NCBI GenBank assembly: GCA_964542585.1
Contig: CAZIUI010000037.1
Location: forward strand, 1-12,637
DNA length: 12,637 nt
Reading direction: 5' to 3'
DNA from: CAYYUA01 sp964542585
Lineage (GTDB): Bacteria > Bacteroidota > Bacteroidia > CAILMK01 > CAYYUA01
The notes under the pieces were generated by a model. It saw nothing but the letters and a program-made list of their open reading frames with translations. It made no database searches and was not told where the DNA came from. The number at the start of each line of letters is the position of its first letter. Within the stretch, counting starts at the first letter, position 1. This document shows positions 1 through 7,239 of this stretch, one piece after another. Both the position numbers and the translations under genes were made by a program.

Positions 1-203
1 TGGCTATGCAACGGACTTTTGTCGAGACCGGGAAAGCCATCACTTTCACCACAGTAGTCCTTTTAGCGGGGTTCAGTACGCTGATATTTTCGGATTTTAC
101 TGTTACGTATTACATCGGTTTATTGATTGGACTAACGCTTTTGAGTGCCCTAATAGCTGACCTCCTACTCTTACCCTTGTTATTGTACCGCTTCTACCGC
201 TAA
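1..203 (+). CDS. MMPL/RND-family membrane transporter, C-terminal end (partial)
   Basis: This is the last 67 or so residues of a protein that begins before the window; the frame is open from base 3 and ends with TAA at 201-203. The visible piece has two hydrophobic helices joined by a short turn. It begins with an ETGKAITFTT stretch followed by a GF-x-TL-x-FS pattern, and ends with a helix rich in Leu and Ala and a LLLLPLLLYR terminus. That layout is the usual end of MMPL/RND-superfamily exporters, where the final two transmembrane helices follow a conserved T-G-x-A-I segment. Substrate and exact subfamily (lipid exporter, hopanoid or SecDF-like) cannot be judged from so little. The Met at base 6 is internal, not the start. 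Family confidence is good, substrate unknown. Confidence 0.75.
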   Translation, partial: AMQRTFVETGKAITFTTVVLLAGFSTLIFSDFTVTYYIGLLIGLTLLSALIADLLLLPLLLYRFYR

Positions 204-216
204 GGCCGTATGCTTA

Positions 217-245
217 ATTGAAACACGATGCTTTACCTATTTTTG
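217..245 (+). promoter_or_regulatory. Bacteroidota-type promoter for the S9 peptidase gene
   Basis: An exact TAnnTTTG box (TATTTTTG) lies at 238-245, and an ATTG at 217-220 stands 17 bases upstream, matching the TTG / TAnnTTTG promoter pattern known for the main sigma factor of Bacteroidota. Transcription would start near base 251 and give a leader of about 30 bases before the ATG at 282. The leader has no Shine-Dalgarno sequence, which is normal for the phylum. The assignment is by motif only. Confidence 0.55.
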
Positions 246-281
246 CTTAGCAATTCTTAACAACCAAAAAGCGCATAATTT

Positions 282-2318
282 ATGACGCATTTAAAACAAT
301 GTTTAGCCTTTTTGATGGCCGCTGGAATTTTCGCTGTGCCACAAGTTCAGGCTCAGGAAGGCATGAATGTAGACCACGTCAGTAAGATGGAAAGGGCTTT
401 CAATGCAACCCTTTCTCCCAATGGCCGGTACATCGCCTATCAAGTTACTGAATCACCCGATCCCATGGAGGAAAATGCCAGGGCCAGTCTTAAACTAAAC
501 CTTTACGACACCAAGGAGGATAATATCATTCCTTTTTATACCCAGGGGAATGCTGGAGATGTTGCTTTCCGACCGGACCACAATACCTTGACGTTCCTAA
601 CCAGCCTGGAAGGCGATAAGGGCCGTGCCCTTTACGAAATGCCCCTTGATGGCGGGGCCCCAACCAAATTAATGGACTTCCAGAGCAGTATTAGTGGCTA
701 TAATTTTGGCCCAAAAGGAAACCGTATAGTGATTACGGCTAAAAACCCCAAAAAAGCTGGCCAAACAGACCTCCCTTACAAGCCGGAATTGTTTGAGGAA
801 GGCATGGTGAACACTAAAGCTTTTGTAGCTAACCTCAATAATGAAGACCCGGAGCCTAAACCCATCAAGACTGAGGGTACTATCTATACCATAAGGTTTT
901 CGCCTTCCGGTGACCGGATCGCATTTTCTATTGCTCCCACCCCCAAGATTGATGACTACTACATGAAAAAAGACGTCCAGATTGCTAGCTTTGAGAATCA
1001 GGAGGTGATAGCTGAACTAGAGCATGACGGCAAGCTGGCAGATATCCGTTGGAGTCCGGATGGTGAGCAAATTGCCCTTTTAGCTGGCAATGACATCCAC
1101 GATGTAATAGCAGGACGGATCATGGTCAGCAATGCAGAAGATGGCGCTGAAGTCCGGAACATTAAACCCGATTTCAAAGGCAAATTCGAGCAGATCCGCT
1201 GGCATGAGGACGATAAAATTCATTTCCTTGCTAGCAAAGGCACTGAAAGAGGATATGGTGTTATAGAGCCGGAAAGCGGATCTATGGATTATACATACGA
1301 GCCTGGTGAAACCAACCTGATGTACCAGGAATTTTCAAGAAATGCGGATGGTAATGCTGCTTTTGTAGTTACAAAGCCCAATCATCCCCGTGAGATTTAC
1401 TATAAGGATGGCAGTGGAACACCGGAGCGCATCACAAACACCAATGAGTGGATGAGTGATGTGGCGATGGGTGATCAATCGGTTGTTAGCTATGAGGCTG
1501 AAGATGGTAAAGCCCTCGAAGGCATCCTGATAAAGCCAGTTGGTTATGATGGTGGCGAAGTGCCCTTGATCGTAGTAGCGCATGGAGGGCCCGAAAGTCA
1601 CTACAGCAATGGCTGGCTCACGCGTTACATCTACCCGGGCCAGGTGGCCGCTGCCCAAGGCTATGCAGTTTTTTACCCCAACTATCGCGGAAGTACCGGC
1701 TATGGAATTGACTTCCTGAAATCCAGCCAGGGCGATGCTGCCGGGAAAGAATTTGACGACATTGTAGACGGGGTAGATCACCTGATTGATGAAGGCATAG
1801 CAAATGAGGACAAGGTAGGCGTCACAGGTGGCTCTTATGGCGGTTATGCTACAGCATGGATGGCCACCAAATATTCCGACCGCTTTGCTGCTGGCGTGAA
1901 AAGTTTTGGCATTAGCGACAACATTTCCAAATGGGGAACTACTGATATCCCAATGGAGATGTACCTCGTTCATAACCGTGAGTGGATCTATGAAGGGAAT
2001 TGGATGAAGTACTTGAAGCGCAGCCCTATCTACCATGTGGATAAAGCCCAAACGCCTCTTCTGATCACCCATGGTAAAGAAGATACAAGGGTTCATCCCG
2101 GGCAATCAATGGAGCTGTACCGGCACATTAAGGTTCGGAAACCGAATGTTCCGGTTCGATGGGTACGGTATCCCGGTGAAGGGCATGGTTATGACCGAAG
2201 TACCGCGCAGTACGATTACAATATCCGTATGATGCGCTGGTTTGATCATTTCCTGAAAAATGACAACAACAAGCTTCCAGCGCGTGTGATTGATAATGCC
2301 CTACCTGAAAATCAATAA
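282..2318 (+). CDS. Exported S9-family serine peptidase (prolyl oligopeptidase / acylaminoacyl-peptidase type)
   Basis: This 678-residue serine peptidase probably cleaves short peptides in the periplasm or envelope. Residues 1-24 form a signal peptide (Lys near the start, hydrophobic stretch, cleavage likely after VQA). Residues of about 30-400 carry repeated beta-propeller blades with S-P-x-G turns (LSPNG 44-48, RFSPSG 205-210, RWSPDG 256-261). The C-terminal alpha/beta-hydrolase domain has HGGP at 434-437, NYRGSTG at 467-473, the nucleophile in GGSYGG with Ser518, then Asp601 (HGKED) and His635 (GEGHG). The triad order and spacing (83 and 34 residues) are those of family S9, and the length is typical. 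The gene has its own promoter and is followed by a strong terminator. The exact S9 subfamily and substrate preference are inferred only; an exopeptidase or dipeptidyl-peptidase role is also possible. The ATG at 282 fits the signal peptide. Confidence 0.93.
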   Translation: MTHLKQCLAFLMAAGIFAVPQVQAQEGMNVDHVSKMERAFNATLSPNGRYIAYQVTESPDPMEENARASLKLNLYDTKEDNIIPFYTQGNAGDVAFRPDHNTLTFLTSLEGDKGRALYEMPLDGGAPTKLMDFQSSISGYNFGPKGNRIVITAKNPKKAGQTDLPYKPELFEEGMVNTKAFVANLNNEDPEPKPIKTEGTIYTIRFSPSGDRIAFSIAPTPKIDDYYMKKDVQIASFENQEVIAELEHDGKLADIRWSPDGEQIALLAGNDIHDVIAGRIMVSNAEDGAEVRNIKPDFKGKFEQIRWHEDDKIHFLASKGTERGYGVIEPESGSMDYTYEPGETNLMYQEFSRNADGNAAFVVTKPNHPREIYYKDGSGTPERITNTNEWMSDVAMGDQSVVSYEAEDGKALEGILIKPVGYDGGEVPLIVVAHGGPESHYSNGWLTRYIYPGQVAAAQGYAVFYPNYRGSTGYGIDFLKSSQGDAAGKEFDDIVDGVDHLIDEGIANEDKVGVTGGSYGGYATAWMATKYSDRFAAGVKSFGISDNISKWGTTDIPMEMYLVHNREWIYEGNWMKYLKRSPIYHVDKAQTPLLITHGKEDTRVHPGQSMELYRHIKVRKPNVPVRWVRYPGEGHGYDRSTAQYDYNIRMMRWFDHFLKNDNNKLPARVIDNALPENQ

Positions 2319-2351
2319 GTGACCTGCCTCCTTATTCAAGAATTAAATCAT

Positions 2352-2390
2352 ATGACCAGGGCCTTCCAGAAAGGCTCTGGTCATTTTTTT
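2352..2390 (+). terminator. Rho-independent terminator of the S9 peptidase gene
   Basis: A 12-base stem (2354-2365 with 2371-2382, one G-T wobble, two more A-T pairs outside) closes a 5-base loop and runs into seven T residues at 2384-2390. This is a strong plus-strand terminator, 33 bases after the S9 stop codon. The T run ends only 14 bases before the start codon of the next gene, so the hairpin also lies in the immediate upstream region of the M42 peptidase. Confidence 0.88.
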
Positions 2391-2404
2391 GAAAATTTAC
2401 CACC

Positions 2405-3493
2405 ATGGAAGAGAAGAAGCTTTTTGATGAATCAGGAATGAAATTTTTAACTGAATACCTGGCCAATGCTGCCCCTTCAGGATTTGAGGCTCCGGGTCAA
2501 AAGCTGTGGTTGGATTACTTACGCCCCTATATCCAGGATTACATTGTTGACAATTACGGAAGTGTAGCCGGGGTCATCAATCCCGGGTGCGATTACAAGG
2601 TGGCTATTGAGGCCCACGCGGATGAAATAGCCTGGTTTGTGAACCACATTACCGATGATGGTTTCATCTACGTGAAAAAAATCGGTGGGGCAGATCACCA
2701 AATTCCTCCCTCCAAAAGGGCTTTTGTTCATACGAAAGAAGGCCGTATCCCTGTGGTCTTTGGCTGGCCTGCTATCCATTCAAGAGGGGGTCATGAAGAA
2801 GTAGCACCGTTAACTAAAAACTTGTTTTTGGATGCCGGATGTGTTGATCAATCGGAGGTAGCTAACCTGGGTATCCATGTGGGTTGCCCGATCACCTTTG
2901 CTGATGAGCTTGAGGTACTCAATGATCGTTACCTGTCAGCCAGGGCGCTAGATAATCGCATTGGTGGCTTCATGATTGCGCAAGTAGCACGGCAATTTCA
3001 CTTGAATGACGACAAACTGCCTTTCACACTCTACGTTGTTAATAGCGTTCAGGAAGAAGTGGGCCAAAGAGGAGCGCAAATGATGGCAGAGCGTTTAAAG
3101 CCTGACCTGGCTTTAATCACCGATGTTTGCCATGATACACAAACGCCCCGTATGAATACAACTACGGAAGGGGACGTAAGGGGTGGCAAAGGGCCAGCTA
3201 TTACGTATGGTCCCGCGGTGCAGTACAATGTTGTAAATCAGCTTGAAAACATAGCTGATGAAAAGGCCATTCCCTTTCAAAGGCGTACAACCGGACGAGG
3301 CACCGGAACGGATACAGATGCTTTTGCTTATTCAAACCAAGGGGTGCCTTCGGCTTTGATTTCCCTGCCCATTCGGTACATGCACACAACAGTGGAAATG
3401 ACGCGCAAAGATGATGTGGCCTGTGTGGTAAGCCTTTTTTACCACATGCTGCTATCCATAGAAGCTAACCAGGATTTCCGGTACTTTTACTAG
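2405..3493 (+). CDS. M42-family metallo-aminopeptidase (TET / glutamyl aminopeptidase type)
   Basis: This is a cytosolic two-metal aminopeptidase of family M42, whose members usually form large 12-subunit shells and trim free peptides from the N-terminus. The 362-residue length is normal and there is no signal peptide. The expected metal and catalytic residues are all present in order: His71-x-Asp73 (EAHADE), bridging Asp183 (RALDNR), the Glu pair 217-218 (VQEEVG; 217 as base, 218 as ligand), Asp240 (ITDVCHD) and His327 (RYMHTT). An N-terminal APSGFE motif, typical of the family, also fits the ATG at 2405; a Met at residue 12 is an alternative start. The gene is on the same strand as the exported S9 peptidase but separated from it by a terminator, and I see no TAnnTTTG promoter in the gap. 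The substrate preference (Glu, Leu or broad) cannot be read. Family assignment is very secure. Confidence 0.94.
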   Translation: MEEKKLFDESGMKFLTEYLANAAPSGFEAPGQKLWLDYLRPYIQDYIVDNYGSVAGVINPGCDYKVAIEAHADEIAWFVNHITDDGFIYVKKIGGADHQIPPSKRAFVHTKEGRIPVVFGWPAIHSRGGHEEVAPLTKNLFLDAGCVDQSEVANLGIHVGCPITFADELEVLNDRYLSARALDNRIGGFMIAQVARQFHLNDDKLPFTLYVVNSVQEEVGQRGAQMMAERLKPDLALITDVCHDTQTPRMNTTTEGDVRGGKGPAITYGPAVQYNVVNQLENIADEKAIPFQRRTTGRGTGTDTDAFAYSNQGVPSALISLPIRYMHTTVEMTRKDDVACVVSLFYHMLLSIEANQDFRYFY

Positions 3494-3526
3494 AAGCATT
3501 CGGAAACCTGTGGATTCTTTAGCCCT

Positions 3527-3964
3527 TCAAGTCACTTTGGTCGGATCGGGTGCCTTCTTTCGGTAAACCTTAATATCGTAATGCATTTCCAAAACCTTGA
3601 GGCGTAAATAGTAGCTCTGTCCTTCCGGTTGAATCATTTCCTTACCGGATATCTTATCACGATTCAGTGAGGAAATAATAGGGCTGTCATACATTTCCTC
3701 AATTCCCTCCACAATCCCGAGCTCAAAATTGCAGTGCGTGTAGTCCCCAGTAGCTTCAGCATGATAGGTAATCATCAAGGGCTGGCCTTTGGTCTCAAAT
3801 CGATCAGAGAATTGCCCTTTATGGCCCTTGATATGAGTAATTTTCCGCCACTCATCGCTTTCAGCGGGATTGACAGCTTTTGATGGACTTTGGCTGCAAC
3901 CTTGTATTATTAAACTGCCAACAAAAAAAAGTGCAGAACAAAAGAAGGAAAGAGACTTGGTCAT
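3527..3964 (-). CDS. Small predicted lipoprotein of unknown function
   Basis: This 145-residue protein has a type II signal sequence: a Lys near the start, a hydrophobic stretch and a lipobox-like IQGC with Cys23 as the likely lipidated residue, so it should be membrane-anchored outside the cytoplasm. The mature part begins with a short Ser/Pro/Glu linker and then shows alternating beta-type segments (QPLMITYHA, SYYLRLKV, YDIKVYR), suggesting a single small beta-sandwich domain. I recognise no named family and no catalytic motif. It converges with the M42 peptidase gene, with 33 bases between the stop codons and no clear terminator. It lies 105 bases downstream of the glycosyltransferase gene on the same strand and has its own likely promoter. 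The existence of the gene and its lipoprotein nature are reasonably sure; the function is not known. Confidence 0.8.
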   Translation of the reverse strand: MTKSLSFFCSALFFVGSLIIQGCSQSPSKAVNPAESDEWRKITHIKGHKGQFSDRFETKGQPLMITYHAEATGDYTHCNFELGIVEGIEEMYDSPIISSLNRDKISGKEMIQPEGQSYYLRLKVLEMHYDIKVYRKKAPDPTKVT

Positions 3965-3986
3965 GGAGCCTTTTTTTAAGAAAGTG

Positions 3987-3994
3987 CAAAACTA
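3987..3994 (-). promoter_or_regulatory. Candidate -7 box for the lipoprotein gene
   Basis: Read on the minus strand, this is TAGTTTTG, an exact match to TAnnTTTG, placed 22 bases before the lipoprotein start codon. I see no clear TTG element at the expected distance upstream, so it is a half match. It suggests that the lipoprotein is transcribed separately from the glycosyltransferase operon. Confidence 0.4.
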
Positions 3995-4069
3995 ACAATC
4001 CTTCCTTATTTCCCCTGTAGATACTTAGATCAGGTTGTAATCAGTTTACGAGCGTAGGGGCTGTAATAT

Positions 4070-5740
4070 CTAGGATTGGGGTGGCATTCGTTTCAGGAAT
4101 ACAAAGCCATTTTTTCGCTTGATAAGCTTCAGCTCCGGATCTGGGTAATAGTTATTCAGGTCATGGTTTTTGACAACAAAATAGACTGGTTTATCAATGG
4201 GGCCCTCTAACAACCATTCTTGGGTAACATGCTCCTGGGCATTGCGAGGCTGCTTGCGTTTGTAAAAGAAGTGCGCATAGCTCTTAAATCCCAGAACTTC
4301 CACATAAACATCTTCCCCTTGAAGGTTTTGGTAAAATTCAACTGCAGCGTGCTGGGTATACCGTTCAATTTTCGGCACAAAAACGTAAAGCGCTACCTGT
4401 ACAAGTAACATCGTACTAATAAATGGGACAACTACGCTACGGTATGTTTTTCCTTCCCTAATCATCAGGCCTAAGCTTGTCAGGATTGCTAGCCCGTACA
4501 ATATTCCGAAAACTGCCTGCGCGTTTGCCCAGTGGACTTCCGCATTAAGATTGGCTTTGGCAAATGCCCCCTGTATGCGCTCCTGGAGCCAGTCTATTTG
4601 CTGGCCTAAGATTGGTAAAGCCGTAAAAGCCACAGCCAATACCACTCCGATAAGCCCTAGCAAAAAAGATTGATAAGCCCGCCAGTGGACTTGAGAGCTT
4701 TTCATCCAATGGTAAAAAAAATCTGCCGCTAAGTAGGTTAGCGGGAAATAAGCCAGGGAAGAGTAATGTACGATCTTCGTATCTACTATTGAAAAAACAA
4801 GTAACACTGCTGATAGCAGTAGGATCATCACCCTCTTAAAATGCCGCTGGAAGCTCGTCAAGTAGCCATAATGATAAAGCCCTCCAAGGGCAAAGATTGA
4901 AGCAGGAAAACAGCCGAGCAGCAACACTACAAAATGGTAGTACCATGGTCCTCCATGCCCGGCTCCTTCTTTCGTCAAAAGCTTAACCTGGTAAAGGATA
5001 AACTCCTGTAAGAACCAAAAGCCATTCTTAATCGTCTCCAAACCATACCACGCTGAGGAAATGAATAGGGTTATCAGTAAAAAAAGCCCTAAATGTTGCC
5101 AGTAAAACATGAAACGAAAGCGATGCCAGGCCCAGAGCCCTAGCCCCGTTAGCATAGGCATCAGTAAGCCTACCGGCCCTTTCGTTAACACCGCTAGCCC
5201 TATAAAAATGCCAGCTATTAAGCTGGTTTTTCGCTTGTAGTGAATTGCTTCCGCTTGGGGTCCTGTCATCAGTGTCAACCAATAGACCCCAAGAAAAATG
5301 AAGAGGTTAAAAACAGGATCGATGATACCTGATTTAAAATACATATGAGGAAGAATGCTTCCTACATAAGCCAGGACCCAAAACCAACCGAATGTTTTGT
5401 TGTAAAGTTTTTTGCCTATATGAAATAAAATAACAAGGGTAGCTATGCCACATAAGGCATTCGGTAAACGTGCTGCATAGGCATCTATTCCGAAAGCTTT
5501 CATGCTAAGGGCCTGCAGCCAAATAAAGAAAGGTGGCTTTTCCCAGAAAGGCTGAAAATCAACAGTAACACGGGTCCAGTTTCCGGTAATTAACATTTCC
5601 CTGGCGGATTCTGCAAAGTTGATCTCGTCCCAATCAAAAAGGGGAACTTGACCAAGGAAGGGCAAGTAAAGAAGTGCAGCGCCAATAGCGATTAAGCTAT
5701 AAGTGATGGATGGGGAAAGCTTAATGCTGGAAAAACTCAT
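4070..5740 (-). CDS. GT39 / ArnT-like polyprenyl-phosphate glycosyltransferase
   Basis: This 556-residue integral membrane glycosyltransferase should move a sugar from a polyprenyl-phosphate donor to an envelope acceptor on the outer face of the inner membrane. The N-terminal region carries the family hallmarks: FDWDE at 35-39 in the first periplasmic loop, an AESAREML helix (43-50), WEKPP at 66-70, an AARLPN motif at 89-94, and a second acidic site in SGIID (Asp141). About 11-12 hydrophobic helices fill residues 10-455, and the last 100 or so residues form a hydrophilic domain, as in ArnT and related proteins. It starts 7 bases after the stop of the PAP2 phosphatase gene, so the two are almost certainly cotranslated. 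The acceptor could be lipid A, another glycolipid or a protein; the sequence does not say. No neighbouring genes for aminoarabinose synthesis are present, so I do not call it arnT. Confidence 0.9.
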   Translation of the reverse strand: MSFSSIKLSPSITYSLIAIGAALLYLPFLGQVPLFDWDEINFAESAREMLITGNWTRVTVDFQPFWEKPPFFIWLQALSMKAFGIDAYAARLPNALCGIATLVILFHIGKKLYNKTFGWFWVLAYVGSILPHMYFKSGIIDPVFNLFIFLGVYWLTLMTGPQAEAIHYKRKTSLIAGIFIGLAVLTKGPVGLLMPMLTGLGLWAWHRFRFMFYWQHLGLFLLITLFISSAWYGLETIKNGFWFLQEFILYQVKLLTKEGAGHGGPWYYHFVVLLLGCFPASIFALGGLYHYGYLTSFQRHFKRVMILLLSAVLLVFSIVDTKIVHYSSLAYFPLTYLAADFFYHWMKSSQVHWRAYQSFLLGLIGVVLAVAFTALPILGQQIDWLQERIQGAFAKANLNAEVHWANAQAVFGILYGLAILTSLGLMIREGKTYRSVVVPFISTMLLVQVALYVFVPKIERYTQHAAVEFYQNLQGEDVYVEVLGFKSYAHFFYKRKQPRNAQEHVTQEWLLEGPIDKPVYFVVKNHDLNNYYPDPELKLIKRKNGFVFLKRMPPQS

Positions 5741-5747
5741 AACAAGG

Positions 5748-6419
5748 CTACCTATTCGTTTTTACCAATACATCCGAATGAGGCCACCAAGGTAATCGGG
5801 ATAAAAAGAGTGGCGGATAATAAACCAACCAGGCATAAACCACCAAACCAATGAGCGTACCTAATAGCCCCCCTACCACTACATCCCCCAGGAAGTGCTT
5901 AAGGAGGTAAATACGGGATAATCCTGAGATGGCAGCCAGCAATAAACAGCCAATTTGCAGCAAAGGACGGCCTTTGGCCTGAAAGGCCAGAATGGTAAAT
6001 AAACAAAAAGCCGAAGCCGAATGGCCTGAAGGAAAAGTAAAGTGGGTATGCGCTTCTAGCCAGGCTGGAACAAAAACTTGCTCCGGATTAGCAAGGACAC
6101 CAACAGGACGTCTCCAATGATCAAAGACCATCCTTTTAAGGGTCTGAACAAGAATTCCCTGCGTTATAAATGCAATACCGGCTGTCAAGCCTAACCAGTA
6201 GCGATACAGTAGTAAGCCAATGGCTACAACAGCAAGAAAAATCCCATTGCCGAGAAGCGTTCCATAGTAAAAAAGGTGATTGGCCCAGGGCTGATAGTGA
6301 TCATTAAGCCAGATTACTGCTTCCCCACGCTTTAGGAAAAGCATGAAAGCGAGCGCAACAAGTAGTAATGGTCCGTAGGCCAGCCAAAAGTAGGGGGCTT
6401 TCTTAAAAAGCTGCTTCAT
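5748..6419 (-). CDS. PAP2-family membrane phosphatase
   Basis: This 223-residue membrane protein removes phosphate from a lipid phosphate or pyrophosphate. The three parts of the PAP2 phosphatase signature are visible: Lys95 to Arg104-Pro105 (spacing 8 instead of the textbook 6), PSGHS at 130-134 with His133, and SRIYLLKHFLGD at 168-179, which matches S-R-x5-H-x3-D exactly with His175 and Asp179. Hydrophobic helices near 12-28, 55-72, 76-92, 135-147, 155-167 and 178-200 give the usual six-helix layout. Likely substrates in this family are undecaprenyl pyrophosphate, phosphatidic acid, phosphatidylglycerol phosphate or lipid A phosphate. The pairing with a polyprenyl-phosphate glycosyltransferase 7 bases downstream favours a role in lipid-carrier recycling or lipid A modification, which is inference. 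It starts 25 bases after the enoyl-CoA hydratase stop. Family assignment is secure. Confidence 0.92.
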   Translation of the reverse strand: MKQLFKKAPYFWLAYGPLLLVALAFMLFLKRGEAVIWLNDHYQPWANHLFYYGTLLGNGIFLAVVAIGLLLYRYWLGLTAGIAFITQGILVQTLKRMVFDHWRRPVGVLANPEQVFVPAWLEAHTHFTFPSGHSASAFCLFTILAFQAKGRPLLQIGCLLLAAISGLSRIYLLKHFLGDVVVGGLLGTLIGLVVYAWLVYYPPLFLSRLPWWPHSDVLVKTNR

Positions 6420-6444
6420 GACCGAGGCAGTTGTTCAGCTAAAT

Positions 6445-7224
6445 TCAGCCCCTTTGAAAATCAGGTTTGGTCTTATTAAGGAAAGCATTCACACCTTCAT
6501 TGAAGTTCTGCGTGCCAAAGGCATTGGCAAATTCATGCGTTTCTGTATCAAAACCATCTTCACCTTCGCGGTAGTAAGCATTTACCGCTTGAATAATTTT
6601 CCCAACGGCCATTGGGGATTGCTTTCCTATCTTTTGAAGCAGGTTTACACAGTAATCCTCCAACTCGCCAGGTTCTACCATTTTATTGATAAGCTGCATG
6701 TTTTCAGCCTGCCCGGCTGTTATCATTTCACCGGTCACGAGAAATTCCATAGCTTTCGTTTTCCCGATAAGCTGTGTCATACGTTGTGTTCCACCGTAAC
6801 CGGGGATTAACCCGAGTCCAACCTCAGGCTGCCCAAGCCGGGCATTGGAGGTGGCAACGCGCATATGGCAAGCCATGGCTAGTTCGCAACCGCCACCTAG
6901 TGCAAATCCATTAATAGCAGCTACAATGGGTTTGCGGGCATTTTCAATACGCTTAAAAACACTGCGGGTATTTTCAGCCATCTCCTTTGCCTGAGCGGGG
7001 GTGTATTCAGCAAATTCCCCTATGTCGGCACCAGCAGCAAAAGCCTTCTCCCCTTCCCCTGTAATGATTATACCGTCAATCTGATCATCTTCCAGGTAAT
7101 AATGGACAGCTTGATCAATTTCCTGAATAGTTTGTATATCAAGGGCATTGAGCTTTTTAGTACGGTTGATCTTAACCGTTGCTATACCCTCAGAAGCGTG
7201 GTGAAGCAAGTTATCGAAGTTCAT
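6445..7224 (-). CDS. Enoyl-CoA hydratase (crotonase family)
   Basis: This 259-residue cytosolic enzyme should add water to the double bond of an enoyl-CoA, as in fatty-acid or branched-chain amino-acid breakdown. Length and motifs match short-chain hydratases: oxyanion-hole segment FAAGADI (62-68), the INGFALGGGCELA signature around 104-115 with Gly111, and both catalytic glutamates, Glu114 and Glu134 (GQPEVGLG), corresponding to Glu144 and Glu164 of the rat mitochondrial enzyme. PGYGGTQR follows at 141-148, as expected. Having both Glu residues favours a true hydratase over an isomerase or a decarboxylase of the same fold. It begins 15 bases after the stop of the cobalamin-binding subunit gene, so the two are likely cotranscribed and may serve the same acyl-CoA pathway. 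The exact chain-length preference is unknown. Confidence 0.93.
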   Translation of the reverse strand: MNFDNLLHHASEGIATVKINRTKKLNALDIQTIQEIDQAVHYYLEDDQIDGIIITGEGEKAFAAGADIGEFAEYTPAQAKEMAENTRSVFKRIENARKPIVAAINGFALGGGCELAMACHMRVATSNARLGQPEVGLGLIPGYGGTQRMTQLIGKTKAMEFLVTGEMITAGQAENMQLINKMVEPGELEDYCVNLLQKIGKQSPMAVGKIIQAVNAYYREGEDGFDTETHEFANAFGTQNFNEGVNAFLNKTKPDFQRG

Positions 7225-7239
7225 ATTGGCTTACAATTT

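Noticed and set aside
1335..2105. Open frame of 256 codons on the minus strand
   Set aside because: It is fully antisense to the catalytic region of the S9 peptidase, whose motifs are intact, and its translation shows no recognisable domain.
4070..5740. Naming the glycosyltransferase arnT
   Set aside because: The fold and motifs fit the ArnT/PMT superfamily, but none of the aminoarabinose synthesis genes are present and the donor sugar cannot be read.
6418..6810. Open frame of 130 codons on the plus strand
   Set aside because: It is antisense to the enoyl-CoA hydratase, which has all catalytic residues; the translation looks like random reading of the opposite strand.
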